Shown: positions 22,780-34,821 of the stretch, in pieces
Layout: each line of letters starts with the position of its first letter
Numbering within the stretch: the first letter of the stretch is position 1
DNA from: Sipunculus nudus
Taxonomy: Eukaryota > Annelida > Sipuncula > Golfingiida > Sipunculidae
Assembly (NCBI GenBank): GCA_026874595.1
Contig: CM049320.1
Location: 22,515,714-22,579,713 of the forward strand
Direction of reading: 5' to 3'
DNA: 64,000 nucleotides
Program-made: the position numbers and the translations under genes
Notes under the pieces: generated by a model
Database searches by the model: none
The model's input: only the letters and a program-made list of their open reading frames with translations
Told to the model about the DNA's origin: nothing

Positions 22780-24120
22780 CCTCCATAATTTTTCCTAAAT
22801 CAAGAGTCTCATGGTTTTTTTTTTCACATTTATTGACCATGCAAGCGGCCCAGTGACTAGGTCAAATGTCAAGCCAAACATGCTTAAATCTGTAACTGAT
22901 AGCAGGGATAATTCATTTGCACAATATACCTTAATATACCTTTGAATGTGTCAAACACCTGCTTGTGTAGTTTAGATCACCAAGATAGCGAGGAGGCCTT
23001 CGGTCTTTGCCGAAGGCAGTTCGGCTGTTATCGGTGGTAGCCTCCACGCAGTTTTAAAGCCACGCAAAAATCAAACAGAATGAAGTATACATCATGCAAA
23101 ATTATCTATTCTCAGATCGGCGAGGTCACTATGAGAATAGCCTTTAAAATGAGATATAACATAATGTCATACACAACGTGGTTTCCTATAAAATTTAGGA
23201 CAAAAGTGGATCGAATTCTCTTTATAAGTATCATATTAAAGCTAGCCATAAAAAAAATGACTCACGTTCCTTTTTTCCAAATAAACAGACTGGGCCTGGA
23301 GTCACAAGCTGTGCCAAGGGTCTTATCAACAAATTTTCTTGGTCATTCCAGTTGTATTAAAACATTAAAAAAATTGTGTTTTACTTGTACAACGATGGAA
23401 TATATACTACAGTAGGAGTTAGGAGGTTAAAATTCCTTTTCTTTCCCTTTTTCCAGTTTTCGTTAGAAATGCGATCGTTAGTTTTAACTGCCACAGTGGA
23501 GGTATCCGACACCAGTACCCGTGGAGCTTTTATTTTTGGTTTGTTTATAAATTTATAGTTGCACAAGTCTCTATATATATTCATGCAGATAGGGGCGCTT
23601 TCTTTCGTAGCTATGATAATGTGGACATGTACCTGGCGCTTTTATGGGCAATTTTTTCTTCGTCGGCCGTACAGTGGGTAAATCTGTGCAGTCTCACATT
23701 CCGTTTCCTAGAGAATATGTATAATGGAGTGAAATTTGTTCAGTTTTGTGATGGCCTTTGTTATCAATTATCACGGCATGAAGATATGTAAGTTTGCTCG
23801 AGATGTGATAAGTTTTAGTTCTCCATACGGGATGTGGTATCTTTTTTTATATAGATTGTGAAAATAAAAAATTGACAGACAGAAAACATAACGGGTAAGG
23901 TCAGAAAAAGTAAGTACATCTACTTAACTTGGGATTGTCCGAGCCCTAGAGCTCGTACTTCAACCCCAACTCCTTCAGAATATAATATCGACGTTTTTGT
24001 GGCAGGCATTTGCTCGATTAAAGCGTGTTTGACCTGAAGGACCAGTTGCATTCTCATAAATGTGAACAACATGTGTCATCTCTTGGCCCTCACTTGTTAT
24101 GGTATACTAAGCTGGATAAC
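22780..24120. other. Unannotated stretch with a small hairpin
   Basis: At about 22997-23018, GCCTTCGG and CCGAAGGC form an 8-bp stem, enclosed by GGAGGC/GCCTCC arms ending near 23044. Open frames at 23080-23415 have no recognisable domain. Nothing else is supportable. Confidence 0.5.
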
Positions 24121-24136
24121 TCCCCCCCCCCCCCCC
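24121..24136 (+). repeat. Poly-C tract
   Basis: C run followed by CACACACACCC. Confidence 0.9.
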
Positions 24137-24149
24137 ACACACACACCCA

Positions 24150-25849
24150 TCTCTTCCTTAATTCAGTCAAGTGATATTGTTGCATCATGTTAAACTGGCC
24201 ATAACTGTTGCAAGTATCACTGGATGACCACATTGCATATTCATACATCTTCAACAATTCTAGAAACATATATGTATCATAAATATAACCAAGCAAGCAT
24301 GTTCATAAGATTCTGTTAATATGTACAAATCCGCATCACGAATATTACATCTCAAAATAGACCCAAAGATTTGCCGGAGTATAAAATACTTTTAGCGGGA
24401 AAATACTTTATGCTGGTTATATTTAAAATGGATGTTGTCCAAACATGCTCCATATTTGCTCCCTTTACTTGATTAAAATGTCATTTATAATTCAAAGGGC
24501 GAAATATCTTGACTTCAGTATATACGCGTGCTATGCGCATGAGCGTAGACATGAGATTTATCCTTGACATTCATAGATTGAACTTCTGTGGGGAGAATTT
24601 GTATAAACCCGACAACAGCAGCGGATATCTGATAGATGTACAGCTATATATTACTGGTCAGATTCTTATTGAAGTTCCGGCATCAGACGACATCGGATCC
24701 GATAATAGCTTCAGGTTAATATGTTCATATACTTTGTTCGTAATTCAAGAAACAACATTTTGCACGCCCCCCCCCCTCACTTTTTGAATAAAAAACAAAT
24801 GTTCACTTTTAAAAGGAAAAACATATACTCACTTTTAAAAGAAAAAAAAATTATTCACTTTTTAAAGGAAAAACATATTTTTACATTTTTTCCAATAACC
24901 GTTCAGGTATTCTTCTCTATAAACTTCCGATATTGCATATACCAAATGCAAATAATGACCGATATAGTGTTTTACGAAATTATACTTTGTCCCACGCTCC
25001 CTGCCCCCCTTCCTCCCTTAAGTAGGCCCATGGCATTAATATACAAATAAGCTAATTATGAATGTTTTGACAGTCTTAATATTTCTGGCAGATAAAGTTT
25101 AGATGGTCAAGACGAATATGCTTAAAAATACCCAGCCATATGCAAAATCAAAAGGACCCGTGAGCTCACTGGATTCTACGGGAAAACGTACATATTACAC
25201 AGGGAAATGACCCATGACATTCCTAATTTAATTACTATTGCATATAGAATCGGGTTTATTGAATAAACAAGTTAACTAAATACAAAATGTTCATATAAAT
25301 TTTAATTGAAAATGTGGAAAATAATAAATTTTTGATGGTTTAATATTGATCTGGCTCAAGATAATTTACATGCAATACTAAGTAATATAAAATAATTTGT
25401 CATATAAACCCATGATTAATTAAGCCTATATTATGCAAAGTATGCAGATTATCTCATAAGATTCTACATATTCGATACTACTGAAAAAATACGTAAGAAT
25501 AAATCAAGGGTTCTTAGATACCCCCTGTTATAAAATACTTACTCGGCGCGTTGGATGGTCCGGATCTTTCACACCTGCTTCATAAAACACTTTCAGGATG
25601 AACCCTGTCTACAAATTAAATTAAATGAAGGCATATAACGGACCGGGAAACAAATGTCAATTGTGGCTAGAAAGCCGCGCTGGCGAGGTAGAAAAGGTCT
25701 GTCATTTATCATGCATGTGCGAAAAATGAGGTCGCATAGTGGTTAGACCTAATAGTAGTGATCCAGTATGACCTATTGCATTTAAATTCAGAATTATGTT
25801 ATTTGCAGTGACGAGCACTTAAGCTGATTAGTATTATGTTGTTTTGCAG
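24150..25849 (+). other. Probable intron upstream of the GPCR exon
   Basis: Two contexts argue for intron: the following exon opens mid-domain in TM3, and the sequence ends TTGTTTTGCAG at the exon border. No exon for TM1-TM2 was recognised here or further left. The open frame at 24509-24787 shows no receptor motif. Confidence 0.5.
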
Positions 25850-26664
25850 GTATTCTTGCAGGGGGAGCGCGTTGTTACCTAGCTCCATACATCCAAACAG
25901 TTTCCGTGACGGCAAGTATGTACTCGCTGATTGGCGTGGCGGCGGACCGTTTTCGTGCGATAGCTCAACCTTCGAAACCTCCATTCACATCCAAATATGT
26001 CAAGTACATCATTTCGGGGATCTGGATCTTCGCTTTCCTGTACAGTGGAATCCATTTCCAACCGTGGGCGCAACAGAGCGAACAAGACAACACCGAAAAC
26101 GACACTGAGAGCAACATCACCTCCGGACCACCAGAATCAATTGCCAATTACTGTAATTATTTCGAAGAAGACACGACTTCTGACCTGTACGTCCGTATAT
26201 TAGATATGGGATTCCTTTTCATATTTCCGGCGGCAATCTTAACCGTACTCTACGGGATCATTATGAAACGCCTCAAAACTCATTTTGTTTTGAACTCAGC
26301 CTCACAAATGCAAAAAAAGAAAGTCCTGAAGCTGCTGATAATAGTAGTAGTGGCCTTTTTCATATGCTGGGCACCTTTTCATACCTTCGAACTGGTACAT
26401 GACAGTGCTGATTACTTCAACACAGAGGATGACGAGTCAGAATCCGAGGAAAACGAAACTCATTTGATGGGGATGCGCTTCGCCTTCAGTCTCCTGGCGA
26501 TGGCCAACTCTTGGATAAACCCCATTCTGTACGCCGCGATGAACACCAACGTTCGGCAAGAATTGCGGAATTTTTATCGGCGGATATACAGGGGAAACCG
26601 TGTTGAAGCAGCGGTCCAAGTGGAATCAGTCAACGTTATCGCTGCAAATTCCAGTGATGTCTAA
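25850..26664 (+). CDS. Class A neuropeptide-type GPCR, last coding exon (partial)
   Basis: This exon encodes TM3 to the C-terminus of a rhodopsin-family peptide receptor in the plasma membrane. Visible are the TM3 cysteine (25873-25875) and its likely disulfide partner in loop 2 (26152-26154); PYIQTVSVTAS; a DRF variant of the DRY G-protein motif (25945); basic loop 3; CWAP in TM6 (26365-26376); and NPILY in TM7 (26518-26532), followed by a short helix 8. Loops 2 and 3 are acidic with several N-glycosylation sequons. The last residues (SSDV) fit a class I PDZ ligand. The exon starts after TTTTGCAG with a phase-1 intron; a second in-phase CAG lies 12 nt further in. The frame is open to a TAA at 26662-26664. 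TM1-TM2 exons are not seen. The overall look is nearest NPFF/SIFamide-type receptors, but the ligand is unknown. Confidence 0.9.
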
Positions 26665-26938
26665 CGCTGATTGATTTTTTTATGGACCGGAAAGACCTGC
26701 AGAAGACGTGGAAATCTCGCTCCCAACGCCTATACTGAGTACGCGTGATAAGACATGTTCAGATTTTTCAATGTACGTGTAACTGAGGAGTGAGCACTAC
26801 TAAAAACTGTCCTTACGAATCAGCACTGTCGCACAATATCAGGAAGTCAAACGTACTATATATAGTACATTATTTCTTGTCCCCTCCATGTTAGAGCTTT
26901 TTCGCTGTGATGTATTGATCACTATATGTACGACCTTG

Positions 26939-26940
<2 letters not shown>
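26665..26940 (+). other. Likely 3' UTR and flank of the GPCR gene
   Basis: Follows the TAA stop directly and is non-coding. I found no canonical AATAAA close to the stop, so the transcript end is not fixed. Confidence 0.4.

Positions 26941-26994
<54 letters not shown>
26941..26994. repeat. (TA)n microsatellite
   Basis: 54 bp of TA dinucleotides. Confidence 0.95.
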
Positions 26995-26996
<2 letters not shown>

Positions 26997-27053
26997 AAAC
27001 ATAAGTAGTAGTACTTTGTAACGTACAGGTATCAACTGGCATCACATAGGGAC

Positions 27054-27180
27054 ATTGTAAGGGACGTAGTCATTTTTCATAGATATTCACTAGGTGGCAC
27101 TAGAAGTCTAGTCCAGAAGCGGCTCAGTTACTTTTTTGTCTGTGCGGTAGATCGTGCATTTTTTTGGTAATCAGATCAGT
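27054..27180 (+). repeat. Direct repeat copy 1
   Basis: Matches 27490-27612 across about 125 bp. Shared blocks are GTAAGGGAyGTAGTCATTTT, TTCACTAGGTGGCACTA, GCTCAGTT and TTTTTTGGTAA. The 310 bp between the copies is unique-looking. The pair could be remnants of LTRs or a local duplication. Confidence 0.7.
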
Positions 27181-27489
27181 GACAGAGACTGAGATTGATT
27201 CAGATCGGCAAAGTTTGAGACAAAGACGTCAGCTCTTACCAGACCAGCGAACAAACTTTGTCTTATTGAGTGTCATGATTATAAGGATATGTATACTCGA
27301 TAGACTGAGTGCATTTATCGATTGTATATAACATGCTTTGTATGTATTGTAGGAATTCAGGTAGATAACATAGGAATGTTACTGCTTTCCTTTTTATTGT
27401 TGTAACTCTTAGGATTTGTTATATGTTTAGGGGTGCCTACGTCCCAGTTGAGAGGTCATTTTTACCCTCCTTAAGTCGGGTTCGGGGCC

Positions 27490-27612
27490 ATCGTAAGGGA
27501 TGTAGTCATTTTTCATAGATTTTCACTAGGTGGCACTAATAGTCTTGGACAGTAAGTTGCTCAGTTTCTTTTTTTTCTGTACGGCAGTTCCTGCATTTTT
27601 TGGTAACGTCAT
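27490..27612 (+). repeat. Direct repeat copy 2
   Basis: Second copy of the 27054-27180 repeat, about 88-90% similar by eye. Confidence 0.7.
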
Positions 27613-28316
27613 CAGCCTGAACGCATTAAGGAAGAAGCATGTTTTTCTACAGTATGCCGCAATGTCCTAAGTAATCACAGATTTACTTTCATTTTATGAT
27701 TGTATAAGCATATTCATTAAGAAGTCTATTTACTGGAGTCATTAGCATTTCTTTATTTTGTATTTTGAAAAGTTGTTACAGAACAGAGAAATATTGTGTA
27801 TAACGATTGTCACGCCCTACATTAAACTGTTGTAGCTGATATACATGTCGAATAGTGCTTGCTCCCATGTATGGACAGGCCCGGATTAATTTGTCTGTGC
27901 TGTAAGACAGTCTGGGCTGAGGTATGTCACCACTGATATGAGCTGAGCTAATCCCTCATAAAAGCACAACGCCATCTATGGCTGTGTTGCTGTATATAAG
28001 AGTAGCTTAATTATGTCTTCATACGTTTGTGTTATGTAGGAATAGTGATTTAATTGTTATATTTGCTTGTTTAATGCTACATTTTGATAGAGTAACTAGT
28101 TTTTACACGAAATTAGTTAAATTAATGGCCAATATTTCAATACTATTGGGTTGAAGTAACAGGTCACTATAGAAAAGTAAACATAAAGCGACCTAGACTT
28201 CTTTTTCAGTGAATATTTCATTTCTCATCAGTAAGCTATACAAAGTTTCTAATTTGATTTTGTTCTGTTATCTGAGCAGCATGATTGATATGATTATTAT
28301 TAAAAAAAACATTGAA
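27613..28316. other. Unannotated stretch
   Basis: AT-rich, no gene or bounded element recognised. Confidence 0.5.
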
Positions 28317-28404
28317 CAGTCAGTTATATAAACCTTATATATTTTATGAAGTTCATTTGACAGTCAGTTATATAAACCTTATATATTTTATGAAGTTCAT
28401 TTAG
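28317..28404 (+). repeat. Perfect 44-bp tandem duplication
   Basis: Two adjacent copies starting CAGTCAGTTATATAAACC at 28317 and 28361, identical by eye over 44 bp. Confidence 0.9.
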
Positions 28405-28440
28405 ATATATCCACACTTATTTTCTTTTAGATGTAGCTTT

Positions 28441-30770
28441 AATTATTAGAGTAGATTTATATTTTTTTTAATTTGTAGATTGAACCGGCTTCCAAATAAG
28501 GAATTTTAAAACCCTGACATTTTTCTCCGGCCGATCGTTACAGACACCCAGCCGTCATATGACGTATGGGGTCCAGCACAAGGATTCATGCTCTCCACAT
28601 AGTGTATATCATGAGGCAAGATGAACTTTTAATACAGCTTAACTGAATCTTCTATTCAAAATGCCTAATCTATTAAATAACATTAATTATTGTTTGTGCA
28701 AACTGAAAGCAGAGATGTCAATTTTAAATGTGAACTTGCTGATTTCCACGTGATATAGTGCGCTGTTTACTAATAGTTTGTGGATACTAGATCTCACTGC
28801 TAAGGGGCAGATCAGACAATGTTCATTCTACAGTATCACTGCTTACGGGCTTGGCACAGACTTGGGCTTTCAGTGCAGTGCATTCTCATGTTGCAGAATG
28901 CAGGTTCTCTTCTACTGTATCATGATGCTTCAATATGTATAACTATTATGTTTACGTTCTACGTTTTCTTTCTCATAAAAATTGACATGCTGTTTTGTAC
29001 TGGAGTTTTTGTATTGTATATTGATGTTTTCAAGATCATAAGACCTTACTGATGAAGGGTACATATAAGATTAACTTATGTGCACAGCAATGACTAGCTT
29101 TCAAACTAAATCTAAAGCTTCAGGCAAGATTCATATTAACAAGGCGTTTTTAGTTTGAGTCAGCATTTTTAATTAGCCTACAGTTGTGCTTAAACATGTC
29201 ATTTATGTAAATAGGTTGTAGTATATTGTGTTGAGTATCAGTATCACTGCTATAAATGTATAAGGTGGGATCTTTTTAGCTCAGCTGACTGTTAGTAGTC
29301 TGAGCTATAGCGAACACCCTTTGTCCGTCGTCCGTCCCGCCGTCTTGCCGTCCGGCCATCCGGCTATCCGGCAATCTGTCCGTTAACATGGCACAAAGCG
29401 TAACCGCTGGACCTGGAATCTTCTTACTTGAGATCCAGGGAGGTCCATCAAAATTCTCCTGGAATTAGGTCTCTGTTACCCATATTCTTTGAGCTATGGG
29501 GCTCCGAAGTACCCCCCAGAATAATGGAAAATTTGATACAGAAGCTCACATGTATCTGAACAACTAATGCATTGATCACAATGATTGTTTGGATAAATAT
29601 TAATCATGGAGTGTTTCATCAGTATCTGCAGACTGGTCGCGCTACCTGTAATTATCATTTTTTACAATATTTTTTCTCTATTTTTGAGACCTTCAAAGAT
29701 GTTGTCATCTGTTAACAGTGCAAATCATAAAAACTGGACCTAGAATCTTCTGTCTTATTATGCAGGGAGGTCCATGAAAAGTCTCCTTGGAAATGTGGAA
29801 TTAGGTCTCTGTTACCCATACTTTTGAGCTATGGGGCTCCGAAGTACCCCCAGAATAATGAATAATTTGATACAAACGCTCCAGTATCTGAACAACTAAT
29901 GCATTGATAACCATGATTTTTTGCATGGATATTGGTCATGGAATGTTCCATCACTTTCTACAGACTGGTGGGGCCACCTGTATTTTATTCGATTTTTACG
30001 ATTTTTTTCTCTTTATTTGGGACCTCTTAAGATGGGGTCATTTGTTAACCGGGCACAAATCCTAACGACTGGACCTAGAATCTGCTCTCTTAATATGCAG
30101 GGAGATCCATGAAAAGTATTTTTGGAAACCAAAAATTAGGTCTCTGTTACTCATATTCTTCGAGCTATCGGGCTCGGAAGTACCCCCCCAGAATAATGGA
30201 AAATTTGAAACAAAAGCTCCAGTATCTGAACAACTAATGCATTGATAACCATGATTTTTTGCATGGATATTGGTCATGGAATGTTTCATCACTTTCTGCA
30301 GACTGGTGGGGCCACCTGTATTTTTTTCGATTTTTACAAATTTTTTCCTCTTTTTTGAGACCTTAAGATGTGGTCATCTGTTAACAGGGCACAGATTCTA
30401 AGGACTGGACCTAGGATCTTCTCTCGTGACATGCAGGGAGGTCCATGAAAAGTCTCTGATGAAACCTGGAAAAAGGACTCTGTTACCCATATTCTTTGAG
30501 CTATGAGGCTCTGAAGTACCCCCCCCCCCCCCCCCCCCCAGAAGAATGGAAAATTTGATACAAAGGCTCAGGTATCTGAACAACTTATGCATTGATCACC
30601 ATGATTCTTTGAATGGATATTGATCATCGAGTGTTTCATCAGTTTTTGCAGACTGGTGGCGCCACCTGTATTTTTTCGATTTTTTTAACAATTTTTTTCT
30701 CTCTATTTTTGAGACTTTAAAAGATGCCATCATCTGTTAACAGGGCACAAATCGTAACCGCTGGGCCTTG
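28441..30770 (+). repeat. 2.33-kb tandem duplication, unit 1
   Basis: Unit 1 runs from AATTATTAGAGTAG to the base before the same words at 30771, giving a 2330-bp period. It contains ~830 bp of unique-looking sequence and then the hairpin end and four 337-bp units of a repeat element. By eye, units 1 and 2 differ by two substitutions (near 29595 and 30457) and C-run lengths only. The 77-codon open frame at 28819-29052 is identical in both units but has no recognised domain. Confidence 0.95.
30519..30539 (+). repeat. Poly-C tract (21)
   Basis: 21 C in unit 1 of the tandem duplication. The equivalent run in unit 2 near 32848 is shorter (about 16), one of the few differences between the two units. 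Confidence 0.9.
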
Positions 30771-33094
30771 AATTATTAGAGTAGATTTATATTTTTTTTA
30801 ATTTGTAGATTGAACCGGCTTCCAAATAAGGAATTTTAAAACCCTGACATTTTTCTCCGGCCGATCGTTACAGACACCCAGCCGTCATATGACGTATGGG
30901 GTCCAGCACAAGGATTCATGCTCTCCACATAGTGTATATCATGAGGCAAGATGAACTTTTAATACAGCTTAACTGAATCTTCTATTCAAAATGCCTAATC
31001 TATTAAATAACATTAATTATTGTTTGTGCAAACTGAAAGCAGAGATGTCAATTTTAAATGTGAACTTGCTGATTTCCACGTGATATAGTGCGCTGTTTAC
31101 TAATAGTTTGTGGATACTAGATCTCACTGCTAAGGGGCAGATCAGACAATGTTCATTCTACAGTATCACTGCTTACGGGCTTGGCACAGACTTGGGCTTT
31201 CAGTGCAGTGCATTCTCATGTTGCAGAATGCAGGTTCTCTTCTACTGTATCATGATGCTTCAATATGTATAACTATTATGTTTACGTTCTACGTTTTCTT
31301 TCTCATAAAAATTGACATGCTGTTTTGTACTGGAGTTTTTGTATTGTATATTGATGTTTTCAAGATCATAAGACCTTACTGATGAAGGGTACATATAAGA
31401 TTAACTTATGTGCACAGCAATGACTAGCTTTCAAACTAAATCTAAAGCTTCAGGCAAGATTCATATTAACAAGGCGTTTTTAGTTTGAGTCAGCATTTTT
31501 AATTAGCCTACAGTTGTGCTTAAACATGTCATTTATGTAAATAGGTTGTAGTATATTGTGTTGAGTATCAGTATCACTGCTATAAATGTATAAGGTGGGA
31601 TCTTTTTAGCTCAGCTGACTGTTAGTAGTCTGAGCTATAGCGAACACCCTTTGTCCGTCGTCCGTCCCGCCGTCTTGCCGTCCGGCCATCCGGCTATCCG
31701 GCAATCTGTCCGTTAACATGGCACAAAGCGTAACCGCTGGACCTGGAATCTTCTTACTTGAGATCCAGGGAGGTCCATCAAAATTCTCCTGGAATTAGGT
31801 CTCTGTTACCCATATTCTTTGAGCTATGGGGCTCCGAAGTACCCCCCAGAATAATGGAAAATTTGATACAGAAGCTCACATGTATCTGAACAACTAATGC
31901 ATTGATCACAATGATTGTTTGGATAGATATTAATCATGGAGTGTTTCATCAGTATCTGCAGACTGGTCGCGCTACCTGTAATTATCATTTTTTACAATAT
32001 TTTTTCTCTATTTTTGAGACCTTCAAAGATGTTGTCATCTGTTAACAGTGCAAATCATAAAAACTGGACCTAGAATCTTCTGTCTTATTATGCAGGGAGG
32101 TCCATGAAAAGTCTCCTTGGAAATGTGGAATTAGGTCTCTGTTACCCATACTTTTGAGCTATGGGGCTCCGAAGTACCCCCAGAATAATGAATAATTTGA
32201 TACAAACGCTCCAGTATCTGAACAACTAATGCATTGATAACCATGATTTTTTGCATGGATATTGGTCATGGAATGTTCCATCACTTTCTACAGACTGGTG
32301 GGGCCACCTGTATTTTATTCGATTTTTACGATTTTTTTCTCTTTATTTGGGACCTCTTAAGATGGGGTCATTTGTTAACCGGGCACAAATCCTAACGACT
32401 GGACCTAGAATCTGCTCTCTTAATATGCAGGGAGATCCATGAAAAGTATTTTTGGAAACCAAAAATTAGGTCTCTGTTACTCATATTCTTCGAGCTATCG
32501 GGCTCGGAAGTACCCCCCAGAATAATGGAAAATTTGAAACAAAAGCTCCAGTATCTGAACAACTAATGCATTGATAACCATGATTTTTTGCATGGATATT
32601 GGTCATGGAATGTTTCATCACTTTCTGCAGACTGGTGGGGCCACCTGTATTTTTTTCGATTTTTACAAATTTTTTCCTCTTTTTTGAGACCTTAAGATGT
32701 GGTCATCTGTTAACAGGGCACAGATTCTAAGGACTGGACCTAGGATCTTCTCTCGTGACATGCAGGGAGGTCCATGAAAAGTCTCTAATGAAACCTGGAA
32801 AAAGGACTCTGTTACCCATATTCTTTGAGCTATGAGGCTCTGAAGTACCCCCCCCCCCCCCCCAGAAGAATGGAAAATTTGATACAAAGGCTCAGGTATC
32901 TGAACAACTTATGCATTGATCACCATGATTCTTTGAATGGATATTGATCATCGAGTGTTTCATCAGTTTTTGCAGACTGGTGGCGCCACCTGTATTTTTT
33001 CGATTTTTTTAACAATTTTTTTCTCTCTATTTTTGAGACTTTAAAAGATGCCATCATCTGTTAACAGGGCACAAATCGTAACCGCTGGGCCTTG
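30771..33094 (+). repeat. 2.33-kb tandem duplication, unit 2
   Basis: Near-identical head-to-tail copy of 28441-30770, a few bases shorter because of C-run length. The junction at 30771 shares AAT with both the left start and the right exit, so only about 3 bp of microhomology is visible. Confidence 0.95.
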
Positions 33095-33398
33095 AATCTT
33101 CTCACTTTACATCCAGAGAGATACATAAAAAGTCTCCCTGGAAACCTGGAATTAGGTCTCTGTTACCGATATTCTTCAAGCTTTGGGGCTCTGAAGTACC
33201 CCACAGAATAATGGAAAATTTGATACAAAAGCTCAAGTATCTCAATAACTAATGCATTGATCACCATAATTCTTTGCATGGATATTGATCATGGGGTGTT
33301 ACATCAGTTTTTGCAGAATGGTGGCGCCACCTGTATTTTTCTATTTTTTACAATTTTTTTCTCCATTTTTGAGATCTTAAAAGATGTGCTCAATAGCA

Positions 33399-33417
33399 CC
33401 CCCCCCCCCCCCCCCCC
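33399..33417 (+). repeat. Poly-C tract (19)
   Basis: C run inside the repeat element at 29273-33962. Confidence 0.95.
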
Positions 33418-33962
33418 ACCCATCATAATTAAAAATTTGATACCAAAGCAGGGCACAAACCATAAACATTGGACCTGGAATCTTCTAACCTAAAATCAAG
33501 GGAGGTCTATGAAAATCTCCTTGGAAACGTGTATTTAGGTCTCTGTTACCCATATTTTCTGAGCTATTGGACTTATAAGCACCCCTCAGAATAACTGAAA
33601 ATTTGATACCAAATAGGGCACAAATCAAAACCTTTGGGCCCAGAATCTTCTAACTTGTCATCCTGAGAGTGTCTCAAAAGTTCTCCCAAGAAACCTGAAA
33701 TTGGGTCACAGCGAAATATATTCTCAGAGTTTTTGGGTATGTTTGAGCACCCTAGAAATAATGCAAAATACACACAAATTGCCAGATTCCTCATGAAAGG
33801 CCGGTTGGTTTGTCATCAGATTTGTTGTGCTTATGGGTCTTGATGAACTTAAGCTAATATGCATGAACAATGATGCCACCTACATTATCTTAATTAGTTG
33901 TCTGTGCAAGGACATATTGTCAACATATCAGTCGGCTGAGCGTCATGACCCACGAGTCACTT

Positions 33963-34380
33963 GGTTTTTTTTTAGGAGAAATATGTAAGGTACAGTGCAC
34001 TGCTGAGGAACACAGGCAGTGAAAAGAAAGTTAGGAAAGCACCTCTCGGGGCTAAGACAGCAATAATGTCTCCCCATAGGGTGATATGCCCGGGCATCCA
34101 CATGCTATGGATAAATGAACCTATGGGTTGCCTTACGATAAAGAATATGAATTTGTATAGGTATCTTATTAAAAGAATTTTAACATTATTTGTTTATTGA
34201 TTTATGTGTGTGATCATGACGAATCTTAGTTTGCGAAGATAATAACACGTGTATTAATATGAATAAGTATTCGTATACACAAAAATAGGTAAAGATTAGT
34301 GACTTTCTGGACATATATTTATCCTACTGAAATTTTTAATATTTTGTCTTGTACAACATTTGTTCCTACCAAGTTCTCGG
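33963..34380. other. Unannotated stretch
   Basis: Nothing recognised. Confidence 0.5.
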
Positions 34381-34740
34381 ACGAGTTCGAAATCCGGTGA
34401 CCTTGACCTTAATCTTAAAGGTCAAATCTGCTGAAATGTAAAATTTATGTCAACGAGTTTCGAACTCAATTGACGTACCGAAATTGAGGACAAAATGGTA
34501 AATACTTCAAAAGCTATGAGGTTCAAAAGAATTTCACATTACGGCAGATGTGACCTTGAAGATGAAGGTCAAGGTCAGTGGGTTTTGGACTCCTCAGATT
34601 TTTGGATGACCATTGATTTTTTTTTAAATTTGGTGGAAAATATGTAGCCCTTTCAAAGTGATCGCATTCACAAGATATCCTACAGACGACGACTGACGAC
34701 GACGACAGACGATGGCAACTGTCATGATGCACATTAGAAG
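34381..34740. repeat. Probable dispersed repeat with TGACCTTGA blocks
   Basis: Contains GTGACCTTGACCTTAA, TGTGACCTTGAAGATGAAGG and GGTCAAGGTCA blocks, then a GACGACGACTGACGACGACG tract that recalls the ends of other dispersed repeats here. The edges are unclear. An open frame at 34624-34821 (minus) is built from this tract and is not a gene. Confidence 0.4.
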
Positions 34741-34821
34741 GAAAGCACCAGCAAGTATTTGCTTCCGATCGTTCGCTGTGATGTTTGTTAAATTGACTGG
34801 ATATTTCATATTCAGACCCAA

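Larger units (their letters stand above)
29273..33962 (-). mobile_element. Hairpin-ended element with ~337-bp units, copy 2
   Basis: On the minus strand this has the same ends as 3003-5184. The TTTTTAGCTCAG hairpin and the GTCCGTCGTCCGTC tract lie at 29274-29360. The far end near 33962 reads, inverted, AGTGACTCGTGGGTCATGAC then GCTCAGC. Palindromic unit centres (GGTGGCGCCACC or variants) lie near 29634, 29966, 30305, 30657 and again after the duplication near 31964, 32296, 32635, 32981 and 33321. The 2.33-kb duplication has doubled about 1.5 kb of it, together with the unique sequence before the hairpin end. Confidence 0.75.

Noticed and set aside
27054-27612. A complete short LTR retroelement bounded by the 125-bp direct repeats
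   Set aside because: No primer site, polypurine tract or conserved TG/CA edges could be fixed.
28819-29052. Identical 77-codon open frame in both units of the tandem duplication (also 31149-31382)
   Set aside because: Identity follows from the recent duplication. There is no domain, no codon evidence and no splice context.
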